A DNA stretch of 64,000 nt, from NCBI GenBank assembly GCA_022819985.1, contig JAJEGH010000024.1, positions 62,001-126,000 of the forward strand, in the 5' to 3' direction. The DNA is from Alphaproteobacteria bacterium (GTDB lineage: Bacteria > Pseudomonadota > Alphaproteobacteria > Bin65). The translations under genes and the position numbers were made by a program. The notes beneath the pieces are model-generated. The model saw only the letters and a program-made list of their open reading frames with translations, made no database searches and had not been told where the DNA came from. Of the stretch, positions 18,409 through 27,580 are shown piece by piece (the first letter of the stretch is position 1; every line of letters begins with the position of its first letter).

Positions 18409-18823
18409 AACGATTCGTCTGGCGCGCCATGCTGCCGGTGCAATGGATTCGCTTGCCGTTGCGACGGCTCTGGTTCGTGCCGGCGTCGGCCCTCGACTGG
18501 CAAAAAAAATCGTCGAAGACCTGATCGAGTTTCGTGCGTCGACGGTGCGCATGAACTGCAACAAGACGGTCTCCGCTGCATTGAACCAGGCGGGAGTCTC
18601 TGCCGGGTCGGACCGAAGCGACGATATTGACGTTCGGTCGGTGCGCGAGAGAACCGGGCTATCGCAGCGCGACTTTGCCCGGCGCTACGGCCTGGCTTTC
18701 ACAACCGTCCAAAACTGGGAGCAAAGGAGAAGCAGACCGGACGCTGCAGGGCGATCCTTGTTGCGCATCATTGCTGCGGATCCCGTTCAGGCCGCCTCGT
18801 TGCTTGCCAGGTCTCCCGGCTGA
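18314..18823 (+). CDS. HTH (XRE/HigA-like) transcriptional regulator
   Basis: The C-terminal part carries a clear helix-turn-helix: VRSVRERTGLSQRDFARRYG then TTVQNWEQRRSRPD, typical of XRE-type antitoxin/repressors. The N-terminal part has LARHAAGAMDSLAVATALVRAG and is of unknown fold. The start is uncertain: ATG at 18314 has GGAG seven bases before it (169 residues, 95-bp overlap with the preceding gene); ATG at 18443 would give 126 residues and no overlap. It probably autoregulates the pair. Confidence 0.75.
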   Translation: MSIVSELSRRAGSRAPIRDAPSKTSSSGGGPETIRLARHAAGAMDSLAVATALVRAGVGPRLAKKIVEDLIEFRASTVRMNCNKTVSAALNQAGVSAGSDRSDDIDVRSVRERTGLSQRDFARRYGLAFTTVQNWEQRRSRPDAAGRSLLRIIAADPVQAASLLARSPG

Positions 18824-18933
18824 CCGGAGCGGTCACCGGATAGGCGCTTTTCCGTGGATATGCCGCGATTGGTGTAGCGCCGCCGGCCTGCCTCTCCTAC
18901 ATCTCCGGGAACGCACTGCCGGGATGTCCGATC

Positions 18934-20454
18934 ATGACCGAATTCGCCGACAGCAGCGGCTGGTTGTTCCAATTTCTCGCCGGCGCGGCGATCCTGTTCA
19001 TATTCGCCATCGGCACCGTCTTCCTCCTTCTGGTGCTGGTCTTCGTGTCCGACGTGACGCAGCGCAAGGACGCCGTCCGGCGCAACTTTCCGGTGATCGG
19101 TCGTTTGCGCCACTTCTTCACCGAGCTCGGCAAGTTCTTCCGGCAGTATTTCTTCGCCATGGACCGGGAGGAGATGCCCTTCAACCGGGAGCAGCGCAAC
19201 TGGGTCTACCGGGCCGCGGCCGGCACCGACAACACCGTGCCTTTCGGCTCGACCCGCAGCCTGCAGCCCGAAGGCACGATCCTGTTCGCCAACGCCGCCT
19301 ATCCGGACTCCGACTTTTACGGCGCGGACGCCGCGCCGCTGGTGATCGGCGCCGGCTGCCGGCGGCCCTATGCGGCGCTGAGCTTCTTCAATATCTCCGG
19401 CATGAGCTACGGCGCCGTCTCGCGCCCGGCCGTGCGCGCCCTGTCGAAGGGCGCGGAACTGGCCGGCTGCTGGCTGAACACCGGCGAGGGCGGCCTGTCG
19501 CCCTGGCACCTGGACGGCGATTGCGACATCGTCTTCCAGATCGGCACGGCGCGGTACGGCTGCCGCACCGAAGACGGCGCGCTGAGCCCGGAACGGCTGA
19601 AGGAACTGGCCGCCCACGACCGGGTCCGCATGTTCGAGATCAAGCTCGCCCAGGGCGCCAAACCCGGCAAGGGCGGTATTCTGCCCGGCGCCAAGGTGAC
19701 CGCGGAGATTGCCGAAATCCGGGGCATTCCGGTCGGCGAAGACTCGATCAGCCCGAACCGCCACCCCGACATCGCGAACGACAACCAGCTGATCGACGCC
19801 ATCAACCGGATCCGCGACCTGACGGGCAAGCCGGTCGGCTTCAAGACGGTGATCGGCGAGCCGCGCTGGCTCGACGGATTGTTCGAGGCGATCGCCAGGC
19901 GCGGCCAGGGCTGCGCTCCGGACTTCATCACGGTCGACAGCGCCGACGGCGGCACCGGCGCCGCGCCGCTGCCGCTGATCGACTATCTCGGCCTGCCGAT
20001 TCAGGAAAGCCTGCCCCGGCTCGTCGACAAGCTCAACGAATACGGCCTGCGCCAGCGCATCAGGGTGATCGCCTCGGGCAAGCTGATCACGCCCGGCCCG
20101 GTCGCCTGGGCACTCGCCGCCGGCGCCGATTTCGTCGCCAACGCCCGCGGTTTCATGTTCGCGCTCGGTTGCATCCAGGCCCTGCAATGCAACCGCAACA
20201 CCTGTCCGACCGGGATCACCACTCACCAGAGGCGGCTGCAGAAGGGCCTCGACCCCGCCGACAAGGCGGAGCGGGTATGGCGCTATCACCGCGGCATCGA
20301 GGCGGAGGTGGGCATCATCGCCCATTCCTGCGGCGTGCACGATCCGCGGATGCTGCGCCGGCGGCATTGCCGCATCGTGACCGACAACGGTGCGACGGTG
20401 CCGTTCGAGAAACTGTATCCGGACGTGACGCCGCCAGCGCACCACGACCTGTAA
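18934..20454 (+). CDS. FMN-binding glutamate-synthase-family protein
   Basis: A 506-residue membrane-tethered relative of the central domain of glutamate synthase. One or two N-terminal hydrophobic helices (about 10-40) are followed by a TIM-barrel FMN domain with NISGMSYGAVSRPA, ITVDSADGGTGAAPLP and RVIASGKLITPG. CIQALQCNRNTCPTGI supplies the cysteines expected for the Fe-S cluster. No amidotransferase domain or gltD partner is present, so it is not a full glutamate synthase; the electron acceptor and substrate are unknown. Confidence 0.88.
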   Translation: MTEFADSSGWLFQFLAGAAILFIFAIGTVFLLLVLVFVSDVTQRKDAVRRNFPVIGRLRHFFTELGKFFRQYFFAMDREEMPFNREQRNWVYRAAAGTDNTVPFGSTRSLQPEGTILFANAAYPDSDFYGADAAPLVIGAGCRRPYAALSFFNISGMSYGAVSRPAVRALSKGAELAGCWLNTGEGGLSPWHLDGDCDIVFQIGTARYGCRTEDGALSPERLKELAAHDRVRMFEIKLAQGAKPGKGGILPGAKVTAEIAEIRGIPVGEDSISPNRHPDIANDNQLIDAINRIRDLTGKPVGFKTVIGEPRWLDGLFEAIARRGQGCAPDFITVDSADGGTGAAPLPLIDYLGLPIQESLPRLVDKLNEYGLRQRIRVIASGKLITPGPVAWALAAGADFVANARGFMFALGCIQALQCNRNTCPTGITTHQRRLQKGLDPADKAERVWRYHRGIEAEVGIIAHSCGVHDPRMLRRRHCRIVTDNGATVPFEKLYPDVTPPAHHDL

Positions 20455-20643
20455 CCGGGAAATCCAGGAGCGGGAGCCGGCTGAAGCCGGCGCTGCACCG
20501 AAACGAAGGTGCTGCTCGAATTGACGGGCGCCCGGCAACGGGCGGCAATCCCGGAACGACGGATGCGCAGGCGGATGCCGAAGTCGCGGCATAAAGCGAC
20601 CGATCCGGTCGCGCTCCGGCGCGAGGCATGATATGTTCCGGGC

Positions 20644-20862
20644 ATGAACAGGGCAAAGCATCGATCCGGCCGTCAAGGTGCGGCCACGAACGAGCGGTTG
20701 GCCGAGGCCACTCACTTGCAGACGATCGAAGGGAACTCCCTGTCGCCCGACGAGCTCGCCATGTTCGAGATGTTCGAGCGCGAGGGGTGGTCGCCCGAGG
20801 AGCGCCGCGCCTATATCGCGCGGCGGTTCGAAAACTGCGAGCGCATCGCCGCGGCGGAATGA
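20644..20862 (+). CDS. Antitoxin of a Fic toxin (VbhA/YhfG-like)
   Basis: A 72-residue helical protein encoded directly before a Fic gene and overlapping it by ATGA. Class I Fic antitoxins insert an inhibitory helix with the pattern (S/T)xxxE(G/N) into the Fic active site. Here the corresponding segment is THLQTIEGNSLSPDE: Glu-Gly is present but the residue four before Glu is Leu, not Ser/Thr. The C-terminal helix EGWSPEERRAYIARRF is the segment shared with VbhA-type antitoxins. Confidence 0.78.
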   Translation: MNRAKHRSGRQGAATNERLAEATHLQTIEGNSLSPDELAMFEMFEREGWSPEERRAYIARRFENCERIAAAE

Positions 20863-21425
20863 GTGGCCGGGTCTATTGCTATCCGCCGGACTTCACGGTT
20901 CTTCGCAACAGACTGGACATCAGGGATTCCCGGAGGCTCGAAGCGGCGGAGCGGCAGTTCGTCGCCCAGCGACTTCTTGAGACGGTGCCGGCGGGAGACT
21001 TCGACCTCGCCCACCTGAAGGCCATTCATCGCCATCTGTTCCAGGACATCTACGGCTGGGCCGGCGAAATCCGTACGATTGAAATCGCCAAGGGCGGTAG
21101 CGGTTTCCTGCCGGTGCGCCTGGTCGAGGCGGGAATGGCGGACGTGCATCGCCGCGTCGCGGCGGCCGGGTATTTCCGGAACGCCGGCCCGGAAGCCTTC
21201 GCGGAGGGAGCGGGGCCGGTTATGGGCGACGTCAACCACGTCCACCCCTTCCGCGAAGGCAACGGGCGGACGCAACTCCAGTACCTGAAGCAGCTTGCGC
21301 ATCGGGCCGGACACCGGCTGGACCTCACACGGCTCGACCGCGACGCCTGGATGGAGGCTTCGCGGCGGTCCAACGCAGGAGATCATGGCGCAATGACGCG
21401 CTGTGTCCGGCAAGCGCTCGTGTAG
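20859..21425 (+). CDS. Fic-domain protein (AMP-transferase-type toxin)
   Basis: Fic enzymes transfer AMP or another nucleotide moiety to target proteins; toxin forms modify gyrase and topoisomerase IV. The 188-residue protein has the core HPFREGNGRTQL at 129-140. His129 is the catalytic base and Glu133, Gly134-Asn135-Gly136 and Arg137 bind the nucleotide. The canonical motif ends GNGRxxR; here the second Arg is Leu140, which may weaken or alter nucleotide use. TIEIAKGGSGFLPVR is the beta-hairpin flap region. Start ATG 20859 overlaps the antitoxin stop. Confidence 0.88.
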   Translation: MSGRVYCYPPDFTVLRNRLDIRDSRRLEAAERQFVAQRLLETVPAGDFDLAHLKAIHRHLFQDIYGWAGEIRTIEIAKGGSGFLPVRLVEAGMADVHRRVAAAGYFRNAGPEAFAEGAGPVMGDVNHVHPFREGNGRTQLQYLKQLAHRAGHRLDLTRLDRDAWMEASRRSNAGDHGAMTRCVRQALV

Positions 21426-21527
21426 TGCGCTACAACGACGAAGGCGCTTCCGAACTGCAAATCCCGCCGGAAACGATATTCCGATGTGATAGAATGGCAG
21501 CGCCCAGCAACGACACGCCGGAGCCCC

Positions 21528-22499
21528 GTGCCCTACGCCATCCTCCCGGCCGAACCGGTGTCCGACGCCGTCCAGCGGATCGCGTTGCAGCAGCTCGACC
21601 GGGCCCTCGCGACGATCGAGGACGCGGCCGTGCCGCGCTCCGAGGCGGTCTACGCCCTGCGCAAGCGCTGCAAGAAGGTGCGCGCCGTGCTGCGGCTGGC
21701 GCGCGGCCCGTTGGAGGAAGCGGGCCTCTACGGCCCGGCCAACGCGGCGCTCCGGGACATTGCAGCGGCCTTTTCGGGCCTGCGCGACGCCGATGTCGCC
21801 CTGGCGGTCTACGACCGGGAAACGGCGGCTTTCGCCCGGGCGGCGGCGAGGAGATTCGACGGGCGCCGGTTCGGGCCGATCCGCGCGAGCATGACCCGTC
21901 GCCGTCGCGCCCTGCTGTCCGGGGACGGCACAGACCTGGCCGGCCGGCTCGACGAAGCGCACTGGTTGCTGCTGAAATTCCGCCTCGGTATCGCCGACTG
22001 GAGCTTCCGGGCCGACGGGTTCGGTGCGCTGGAGCCGGGCTTGCGCATCGCCTACGGCCGCGTGCTTGCCGCGGCGGAGGACGTCGAGCGCGCCGGCACC
22101 GTCGTCGCACGGCACGAATGGCGCAAACGCATCAAGTATCACCGCAACCATCTGCGCATCCTGAGGAAACTGGCGCCGGGAACCCTCGACGCCCGAATCC
22201 TGGCGCTCTGGCGCCTGGGCGATCTGCTCGGCCTCGACCACGACCTCGCGGTGGTGCGCGCCCAGGTCGGCGGCGATCCGGCCTTTGCCAGGATCGGATC
22301 GCGACGGCGCTTCGCGGCAATCCTCGACCGCCGTCGCGCGGCGGTTCAGGCCGAAGCGAAAGCCTTGGCCGAAGACGCCGGGTTTCCGTCGGAAGACGAG
22401 ACGATCGCCCATCTGGCCGGACTGTGGAACATGGGCATGAACCTGCCGTTGACGGCGGTTTCGGCTCCCGGTCCGGCGGCGCGGGCGGCGGCCGGATAG
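21528..22499 (+). CDS. CHAD-domain protein
   Basis: CHAD domains are histidine-rich helical bundles that bind inorganic polyphosphate. This 323-residue protein is rich in Arg and His and has the two halves typical of the domain: AVYALRKRCKKVRAVLRLAR near the start and VVARHEWRKRIKYHRNHLRIL in the second half, both with the conserved basic face. The GTG at 21528 gives VPYAILPAEPVSDAVQRIA, the usual beginning; a GTG at 21486 would add 14 residues. There is no CYTH triphosphatase domain. Confidence 0.87.
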   Translation: MPYAILPAEPVSDAVQRIALQQLDRALATIEDAAVPRSEAVYALRKRCKKVRAVLRLARGPLEEAGLYGPANAALRDIAAAFSGLRDADVALAVYDRETAAFARAAARRFDGRRFGPIRASMTRRRRALLSGDGTDLAGRLDEAHWLLLKFRLGIADWSFRADGFGALEPGLRIAYGRVLAAAEDVERAGTVVARHEWRKRIKYHRNHLRILRKLAPGTLDARILALWRLGDLLGLDHDLAVVRAQVGGDPAFARIGSRRRFAAILDRRRAAVQAEAKALAEDAGFPSEDETIAHLAGLWNMGMNLPLTAVSAPGPAARAAAG

Positions 22500-22538
22500 C
22501 CTGCGCAATCGCGGGCCGGAGCGCTGTCTCGCGCAGCC

Positions 22539-23831
22539 CTATTCCGCCGCCGCGGCCGGACGGGCGACGTAGCGGTTGGCGCCGGCGCCCGCGACGATCG
22601 CCACCAGCAGGACCGCCGCGGCGCCGATGAAGACCCCTTCCGGGAGGCCGCGGTCCATCAGCCAGCCGAAGAAGAGCGGCGCCGCCACCCCGCCCAGATC
22701 GAGTCCGACGCTGACGAAACCGAAGACCCGGCCGCTGGCGCCGGGCGGCGAAACGTTGCGCACCATCATGTCGCGCGACGGCGAGATCATGCCGATCATG
22801 AAGCCGGCGAACATGAACACGGTAAGGATGGCCGGGTAGGGCATGCGCGTCAGCGCCACCAGCACCAGCGCCACCGCCGCGCCGACGAAGCCGACCGCGG
22901 CGACGACGTCCAGCCGCTGCAGCCTGTCGGCCACGAAGCCGCCGAACAGGACACCCGCGGCCATAGCGGCGAGAAAGCCCGTCAGGACCAGGTTGGCGTC
23001 GACGAGGCTCATGCCGAACAGGGTCTTGAGCGCCGCCGGCGTGAAGCCCGTCATGCCCATCATCACCAGCGCGACGACGAAGAAAAACAGGAACATGTAC
23101 AGGACCGGCGGCGAGACGATGGCGCGCAGCCCGAGGCCCGGCTGCGTCTTCGCCAGGGCGGGCTCTGCGCTCCGGCGGTCGTCGAGCAGATGCATCTGGC
23201 TCAGCAGGAGCCCGACGATCAGCAGGCCGGCAACCCCGACGATGACGAAGGCCGTCCGCCAGTCCCACGCGGTCGCCAGGAAGGTCATGGCGACCGGCGC
23301 CACGGTAAAGCCGGCCATGCCGGCGAAGGTGTGAAAGCTGAACGCCCGCCCGATCCGGCCGGGCCTCACCCGGGCGCCGAGGATCGTGTAGTCCGCGGGA
23401 TGGAACACGCTGTTGCCCAGCCCGGCGGCCAGCGCGAACGCCGCCAGCGCGCCATAGACCGGCACCACACCCATCATGGAGATCGCGCCGGCGAGCAGTG
23501 TCATGCCGCCGGTCAGCACCCAGCGCGCGCCGATCCGGTCGACCAGCACGCCCATGAAATACTGCGCCCCGCCGGAAGCCAGGCTGAACAGGGTGAGCAG
23601 CAGGCCCATTTCCGTGTAGCTCACGCCGAGATCGGCCTTGATCAGCGGCAGCATCGGCGGGATGGCGAAAATGTAGAAGTGGCTGAAGAAATGCGCCGTG
23701 CAGACCAGCCCGATCACCGCGCTGTCGCGCCCGAGCCCCGAAGCGGCGGCAGTGGCGGAGGGTTTGATCCGGTTGGGGTTCTCGGCCAAGGGAAAATCCT
23801 CGATCGGACGGCCGGCAGCGTTGGGCGGCAC
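22539..23831 (-). CDS. Major facilitator superfamily transporter
   Basis: A 430-residue inner-membrane protein with about 12 hydrophobic helices. The loop between helices 2 and 3 carries the MFS signature in degenerate form (GVLVDRIGARWVL), and a related GGFVADRLQRLD occurs in the second half. The N-terminal ~35 residues are cytoplasmic. The substrate cannot be told; the fosmidomycin-resistance/oxalate-type branch is possible. It stands alone, convergent with the CHAD gene. Confidence 0.88.
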   Translation of the reverse strand: MPPNAAGRPIEDFPLAENPNRIKPSATAAASGLGRDSAVIGLVCTAHFFSHFYIFAIPPMLPLIKADLGVSYTEMGLLLTLFSLASGGAQYFMGVLVDRIGARWVLTGGMTLLAGAISMMGVVPVYGALAAFALAAGLGNSVFHPADYTILGARVRPGRIGRAFSFHTFAGMAGFTVAPVAMTFLATAWDWRTAFVIVGVAGLLIVGLLLSQMHLLDDRRSAEPALAKTQPGLGLRAIVSPPVLYMFLFFFVVALVMMGMTGFTPAALKTLFGMSLVDANLVLTGFLAAMAAGVLFGGFVADRLQRLDVVAAVGFVGAAVALVLVALTRMPYPAILTVFMFAGFMIGMISPSRDMMVRNVSPPGASGRVFGFVSVGLDLGGVAAPLFFGWLMDRGLPEGVFIGAAAVLLVAIVAGAGANRYVARPAAAAE

Positions 23832-23937
23832 TTCACGGGCGTTTCGGCGGCGCCTTCATAGCAGGCTTCGGCGATTCCGGGCAGCCCCGCCACCGCATAG
23901 GCCCGCAAACGGAGCGCATGGCTGCACCGGATACCCT

Positions 23938-23977
23938 TGTTTCCGTACGGGTTCGGCTGTTTCCGTACGGGTTCGGC
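23938..23977. repeat. 20-bp tandem direct repeat
   Basis: TGTTTCCGTACGGGTTCGGC occurs twice without a gap in the spacer between the MFS gene and pdeM. Origin unknown. Confidence 0.85.
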
Positions 23978-23994
23978 CGAACCCCGAAACAGCT

Positions 23995-24735
23995 TCAGCT
24001 TTCGAACGGCAGGAACCGGGTCCGGGCGGAGGGGAAGGCGTAGACGGCGCCGTTGCTGATGAGCCACGCGGTGAACTCGCCCGGAAACAGGCCGGCGATT
24101 GCGGGATTCATGATGTCGAGACCGCCGGTATAGGCGCCGAAGGAGGGCAGGATCAGGAGCCGGTCGTCGCCGACGAAACAGGGCCGGGTAATGCGCCGCG
24201 GCCCGGCCCGGATGCGCGCCTTGGGGTGGAAATGGCCGCAGATTTCGAAGGCCCCGGCGATTCCTTCCGGCCCTTCCGGTTCGTGGATGAAAAGCAGACC
24301 GTCCAGCGCGTACCGGTCGACGGCGCGGCCGCCGGCGCCTTCCGGAATCTCCGGATCATGGTTGCCGGCGATCCAGATCCAGTCGTGGCGATCGGCCAGG
24401 CGGCGCAACCGTCCGGCCAGCGGCCCGGCCATGCGGTCGCCGCCGCCGGTATCGTGAAAACTGTCGCCCAGGCAGATGACCCGGTCCGGCGTATGGCAGG
24501 CCAGCACCGCCTCCATCCGTTCGAGCGTGGCGGCGCTGTCCCAGGGCGGCAGGAGGGCGCCGCGCTCGGCGTAGGCGGAGCCCTTTTCGAAATGCAGGTC
24601 GGCAAACACGACGGTCCGCCGCTCCGGCAGGACCAGCGCACCGGAACCGTCGAGCAGCGCCGGTTCTCCGCCGAGCGAGACGGAGGCCGATTGCCGGCCG
24701 TCCCGTTCGGACCGGATTGCCGATGGAGCGGCCAC
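23995..24735 (-). CDS. pdeM: Ligase-associated DNA damage response endonuclease PdeM
   Basis: A calcineurin-like metallo-phosphoesterase of 246 residues. Metal ligands are visible as FADLHFEKG (D-x-H), CLGDSFHD (GD), GNHDPE (GNHD) and CGHFHPK (GHxH), in the right order. The family is usually encoded with an ATP-dependent DNA ligase, a helicase and an exonuclease; none of these is here, so the gene is detached from its usual set. arsC ends 16 bp upstream, suggesting co-transcription. Confidence 0.9.
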   Translation of the reverse strand: MAAPSAIRSERDGRQSASVSLGGEPALLDGSGALVLPERRTVVFADLHFEKGSAYAERGALLPPWDSAATLERMEAVLACHTPDRVICLGDSFHDTGGGDRMAGPLAGRLRRLADRHDWIWIAGNHDPEIPEGAGGRAVDRYALDGLLFIHEPEGPEGIAGAFEICGHFHPKARIRAGPRRITRPCFVGDDRLLILPSFGAYTGGLDIMNPAIAGLFPGEFTAWLISNGAVYAFPSARTRFLPFES

Positions 24736-24751
24736 GATACGGGCCGGCGCG

Positions 24752-25099
24752 CTACAGGATTTCCAGGACGCGCTCCGGCGGCCGGCCGATCGCGGCCCTG
24801 CCGCCGGCGAAGACGACCGGCCGTTCGATCAGCACCGGATGATCGTGCATCGCCCGGATCAGCGCTTCGTCCGGCAACGCCTCGTCGTCCAGGTTTTCGG
24901 CCTTGTAGGGCGCTTCCCTGCGGCGCATCAGTTCCCGCGGCGCCATGCCCAGCCGGTCCAGAGCGTCGCGCAGTTCGGCCGGGGACGGTGGGGCTTTGAG
25001 ATATTCGACGATGGCGGGCTCGATACCGCGGTCGGTCAGCAGCTTGAGGGCCTGTCGCGATTTGCTGCAGCGCGGGTTATGCCAGATCGTCACCGACAT
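24752..25099 (-). CDS. arsC: Arsenate reductase, glutaredoxin-coupled ArsC type
   Basis: A 115-residue protein reducing arsenate to arsenite with glutathione and glutaredoxin. IWHNPRCSKSRQAL holds the catalytic Cys at about residue 11; LMRRREAPYK and ERPVVFAGGRAAIGRPP supply the anion-binding arginines. No arsenite pump or ArsR is adjacent, so it is a stand-alone gene followed by pdeM. Confidence 0.93.
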   Translation of the reverse strand: MSVTIWHNPRCSKSRQALKLLTDRGIEPAIVEYLKAPPSPAELRDALDRLGMAPRELMRRREAPYKAENLDDEALPDEALIRAMHDHPVLIERPVVFAGGRAAIGRPPERVLEIL

Positions 25100-25274
25100 C
25101 GGGTTTCGCTACGCCTCCTCATTCGGCCGGGCTTCCGGTCGGTCTCCGGGCCGGGGTTCCGTTTCCCGGCGGCGGCGCCCTTTTGCAGACGGTTTGCCGC
25201 CGCGGCGGCGGTTGCTATGTTGCCAGCGCCGGATCGAGCCGGAACCCTGCCGAAAGATATGCCTGTTCCGGACC

Positions 25275-27563
25275 ATGTTCCACCGCCTTCGCCATATCCT
25301 GCTGTTCTTCCCGGGCGCGATCTTGCTGGCGATGTCTCTTGCGTTCGGACCGGCGGCAGTTCCGGCGGCGGCGCAGGACAAGGCTGCGGCAGGCGCGCAG
25401 GGGTTCGATCCCGCCGCGCTCGAAAAACTGGTCGCTACCATCGAAGACGAGCAGGAACGCAAACGCTTCCTGACCCAACTCAAGGCGCTGATCGCGGCGC
25501 GGAAAGCGGCGGAAACCGCAAGCGGCGCATCGGCCTCGGCTGGACCGGCCCTGATGGAGCGCCTGGCCGGGCGGGCGCGGACACTGACCGGCAGCGCCCA
25601 GGATCTCGCTGCCGCGGTCGCCGACCTGCCGCGCGCCTGGACCTGGCTGCGCAGCCGCCTCGCGGGCGAGGCGGAGCGGGCGGCCCTGATCGGCGGCGCA
25701 TGGAAAACCGCCCTGGCGCTGCTGCTCGGCCTGTTCGCGGAATGGCTGATGCGGCTCCTGCTCCGCGGGCCGCGCCGGCGCGTGGAAGACCGGGAGGGCG
25801 AGGCGTTCGCCGTCCGTGCCGTCGGCCTCGCGATCCGGACCCTGCTCGACCTGCTGCCCGTCGCCGCTCTCGCGGCGGCGGCCTACGCCGTGCTGCCGCA
25901 ACTGGCGCCCGGCGCCACGACCGCCCGGGTTGCGCTCGCCCTCATCTTCGGCCTCGTGCTGGTCCGGGCCATCCTGGCCGTCGGCCGCGCGGTGCTGGCG
26001 CCGCGGATCGGCAATCTGCGTCTGCTGCCGCTCTCCGACGGGACGGCCGCCTATCTCTATGTCTGGCTCCGCCGGCTGACCCACACGGTCGTCTACGGCG
26101 CGGTTGCAATCGACGCTCTTGCCGCGGTCGATCTGCCGGCCGGCGCTCATGCGGCCCTGCTCGATCTGCTCGGCCTCGTCGTCGCGGCGATGCTGATCGT
26201 ATTGATCCTGCAGAACCGCCGGCCGGTCGCCGGGCGTCTGCGCGGCGAGGCGGATGCCGAAGACGATCGGGCTGCACCGATTCGCGGCATGCGCCGGACC
26301 CTCGGCCGGTTGGGCGACCTGTGGCATGTCGCGGCGATCGTTTATGTGCTCGCCGGCCTGTTCGTCTGGTTGCTCGATGTCGAGGGCGGCTTCGCCTTCA
26401 TGGCGCGCGCTACGGTGCTCAGCGCCGTCATCCTGCTCATCGCGCTGGCGGCGGTCGCCGGGCTCGGCCGCCTGCTCGGCCGGCTGTTCCGGATCGAGGA
26501 TGCGCTGCTCGAAAAGAATCCGGGGTTGCAGCAGCGCGCGAACCGCTACCTGGCGGCGGTGCGGCGCACACTGTTCGGCGCAATCCTCGCCGTCGCCCTG
26601 CTCGCCATTCTCGACGTCTGGGGCTTCGGCATCGCCGAACTGTTGCAGACCCCGGCCGGCCGGGCCTTCGCCCGCACGGTGCTGATCGTCCTGGCGGTGA
26701 CGGTCGGCGCCTTCATCCTGTGGGAGTTTATCGAGACGGCGGCGGCGCGCTACCTGTCGCGGCTCGACGAGGCCGGCGAGGATTCGCGCGCCCTGCGCAT
26801 GCGCACGCTGCTGCCGATGATGGAAAAGGCCCTGCTCGTCGCCATCGTCGTCATCGCGGCGATGATCGTGCTGTCGGAGATCGGCCTGGATATCGGGCCG
26901 CTGCTGGCCGGCGCCGGCGTACTCGGCCTTGCCGTCGGCTTCGGGGCGCAGACCTTGGTGAAGGACGTCATCACCGGCATCTTCATCATCGTCGAGGACA
27001 GTATGGCGATCGGCGATTTCGTGACGGTGGCCGGCCGGAGCGGAGTCGTCGAGGACCTGTCGATCCGCTCGGTCACGCTGCGCGACTATTCGGGATCGAA
27101 GCACACCATCCCGTTCAGTTCGATCGGCGAGGTCGAGAACTTGACCAAGGACTATTCCTACGCGGTGCTCGATTACGGCGTCGGCTACGGCGAGAATGTC
27201 GATGCGGTGATCGCCGTCATCCGGGAGACCGGCGAGGTCCTGTGCGCCGATCCGGAGTGGCGGGACAAGATCGTCGAGGAGCTGGAAGTCGCCGGCCTCC
27301 AGGAGCTGGGCGACAGCGCCGTCGTCATCCGCTCGCGCTTCAAGTGCCGGCCGGGCACTCAATGGGCCGTGCGCCGCGAGATGAACCGGCGCATCAAGGC
27401 GGCCTTCGACGCAAGCGGCATCGAGATCCCGTTCCCGCACGTCACCCTCTATTTCGGCGAGGGGAAGGAGGGCGACGCCCTGCCGCTGCCGGCGCGTATG
27501 GTCGAGGATGCCGTGCGCGCCGATCTGGCGGCGGATGCGAATCCGGCAGACGGGGAATCGTAG
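25275..27563 (+). CDS. Large mechanosensitive ion channel, MscS superfamily (YbiO/MscM-like)
   Basis: A 762-residue membrane channel releasing solutes under hypo-osmotic tension. A signal peptide ends near residue 33 (AAAQ). A helical periplasmic region and roughly 8-10 membrane helices precede the conserved MscS core at about 520-620: LGLAVGFGAQTLVKDVITGIF is the Gly/Ala-rich pore-lining helix and the beta domain follows (VEDSMAIGDFVTVAGRSG). The C-terminal alpha/beta domain ends near 730. The ATG at 25275 was chosen because it places the signal sequence at the N-terminus. Confidence 0.9.
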   Translation: MFHRLRHILLFFPGAILLAMSLAFGPAAVPAAAQDKAAAGAQGFDPAALEKLVATIEDEQERKRFLTQLKALIAARKAAETASGASASAGPALMERLAGRARTLTGSAQDLAAAVADLPRAWTWLRSRLAGEAERAALIGGAWKTALALLLGLFAEWLMRLLLRGPRRRVEDREGEAFAVRAVGLAIRTLLDLLPVAALAAAAYAVLPQLAPGATTARVALALIFGLVLVRAILAVGRAVLAPRIGNLRLLPLSDGTAAYLYVWLRRLTHTVVYGAVAIDALAAVDLPAGAHAALLDLLGLVVAAMLIVLILQNRRPVAGRLRGEADAEDDRAAPIRGMRRTLGRLGDLWHVAAIVYVLAGLFVWLLDVEGGFAFMARATVLSAVILLIALAAVAGLGRLLGRLFRIEDALLEKNPGLQQRANRYLAAVRRTLFGAILAVALLAILDVWGFGIAELLQTPAGRAFARTVLIVLAVTVGAFILWEFIETAAARYLSRLDEAGEDSRALRMRTLLPMMEKALLVAIVVIAAMIVLSEIGLDIGPLLAGAGVLGLAVGFGAQTLVKDVITGIFIIVEDSMAIGDFVTVAGRSGVVEDLSIRSVTLRDYSGSKHTIPFSSIGEVENLTKDYSYAVLDYGVGYGENVDAVIAVIRETGEVLCADPEWRDKIVEELEVAGLQELGDSAVVIRSRFKCRPGTQWAVRREMNRRIKAAFDASGIEIPFPHVTLYFGEGKEGDALPLPARMVEDAVRADLAADANPADGES

Positions 27564-27580
27564 GAGAAGCGGTCGGTGCG

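Noticed and set aside
20460..20640. Further copy of the 6183-6420 repeat before the Fic locus
   Set aside because: Only a hairpin and a CGAATTGACGGGCG end resemble it; too degenerate to call.
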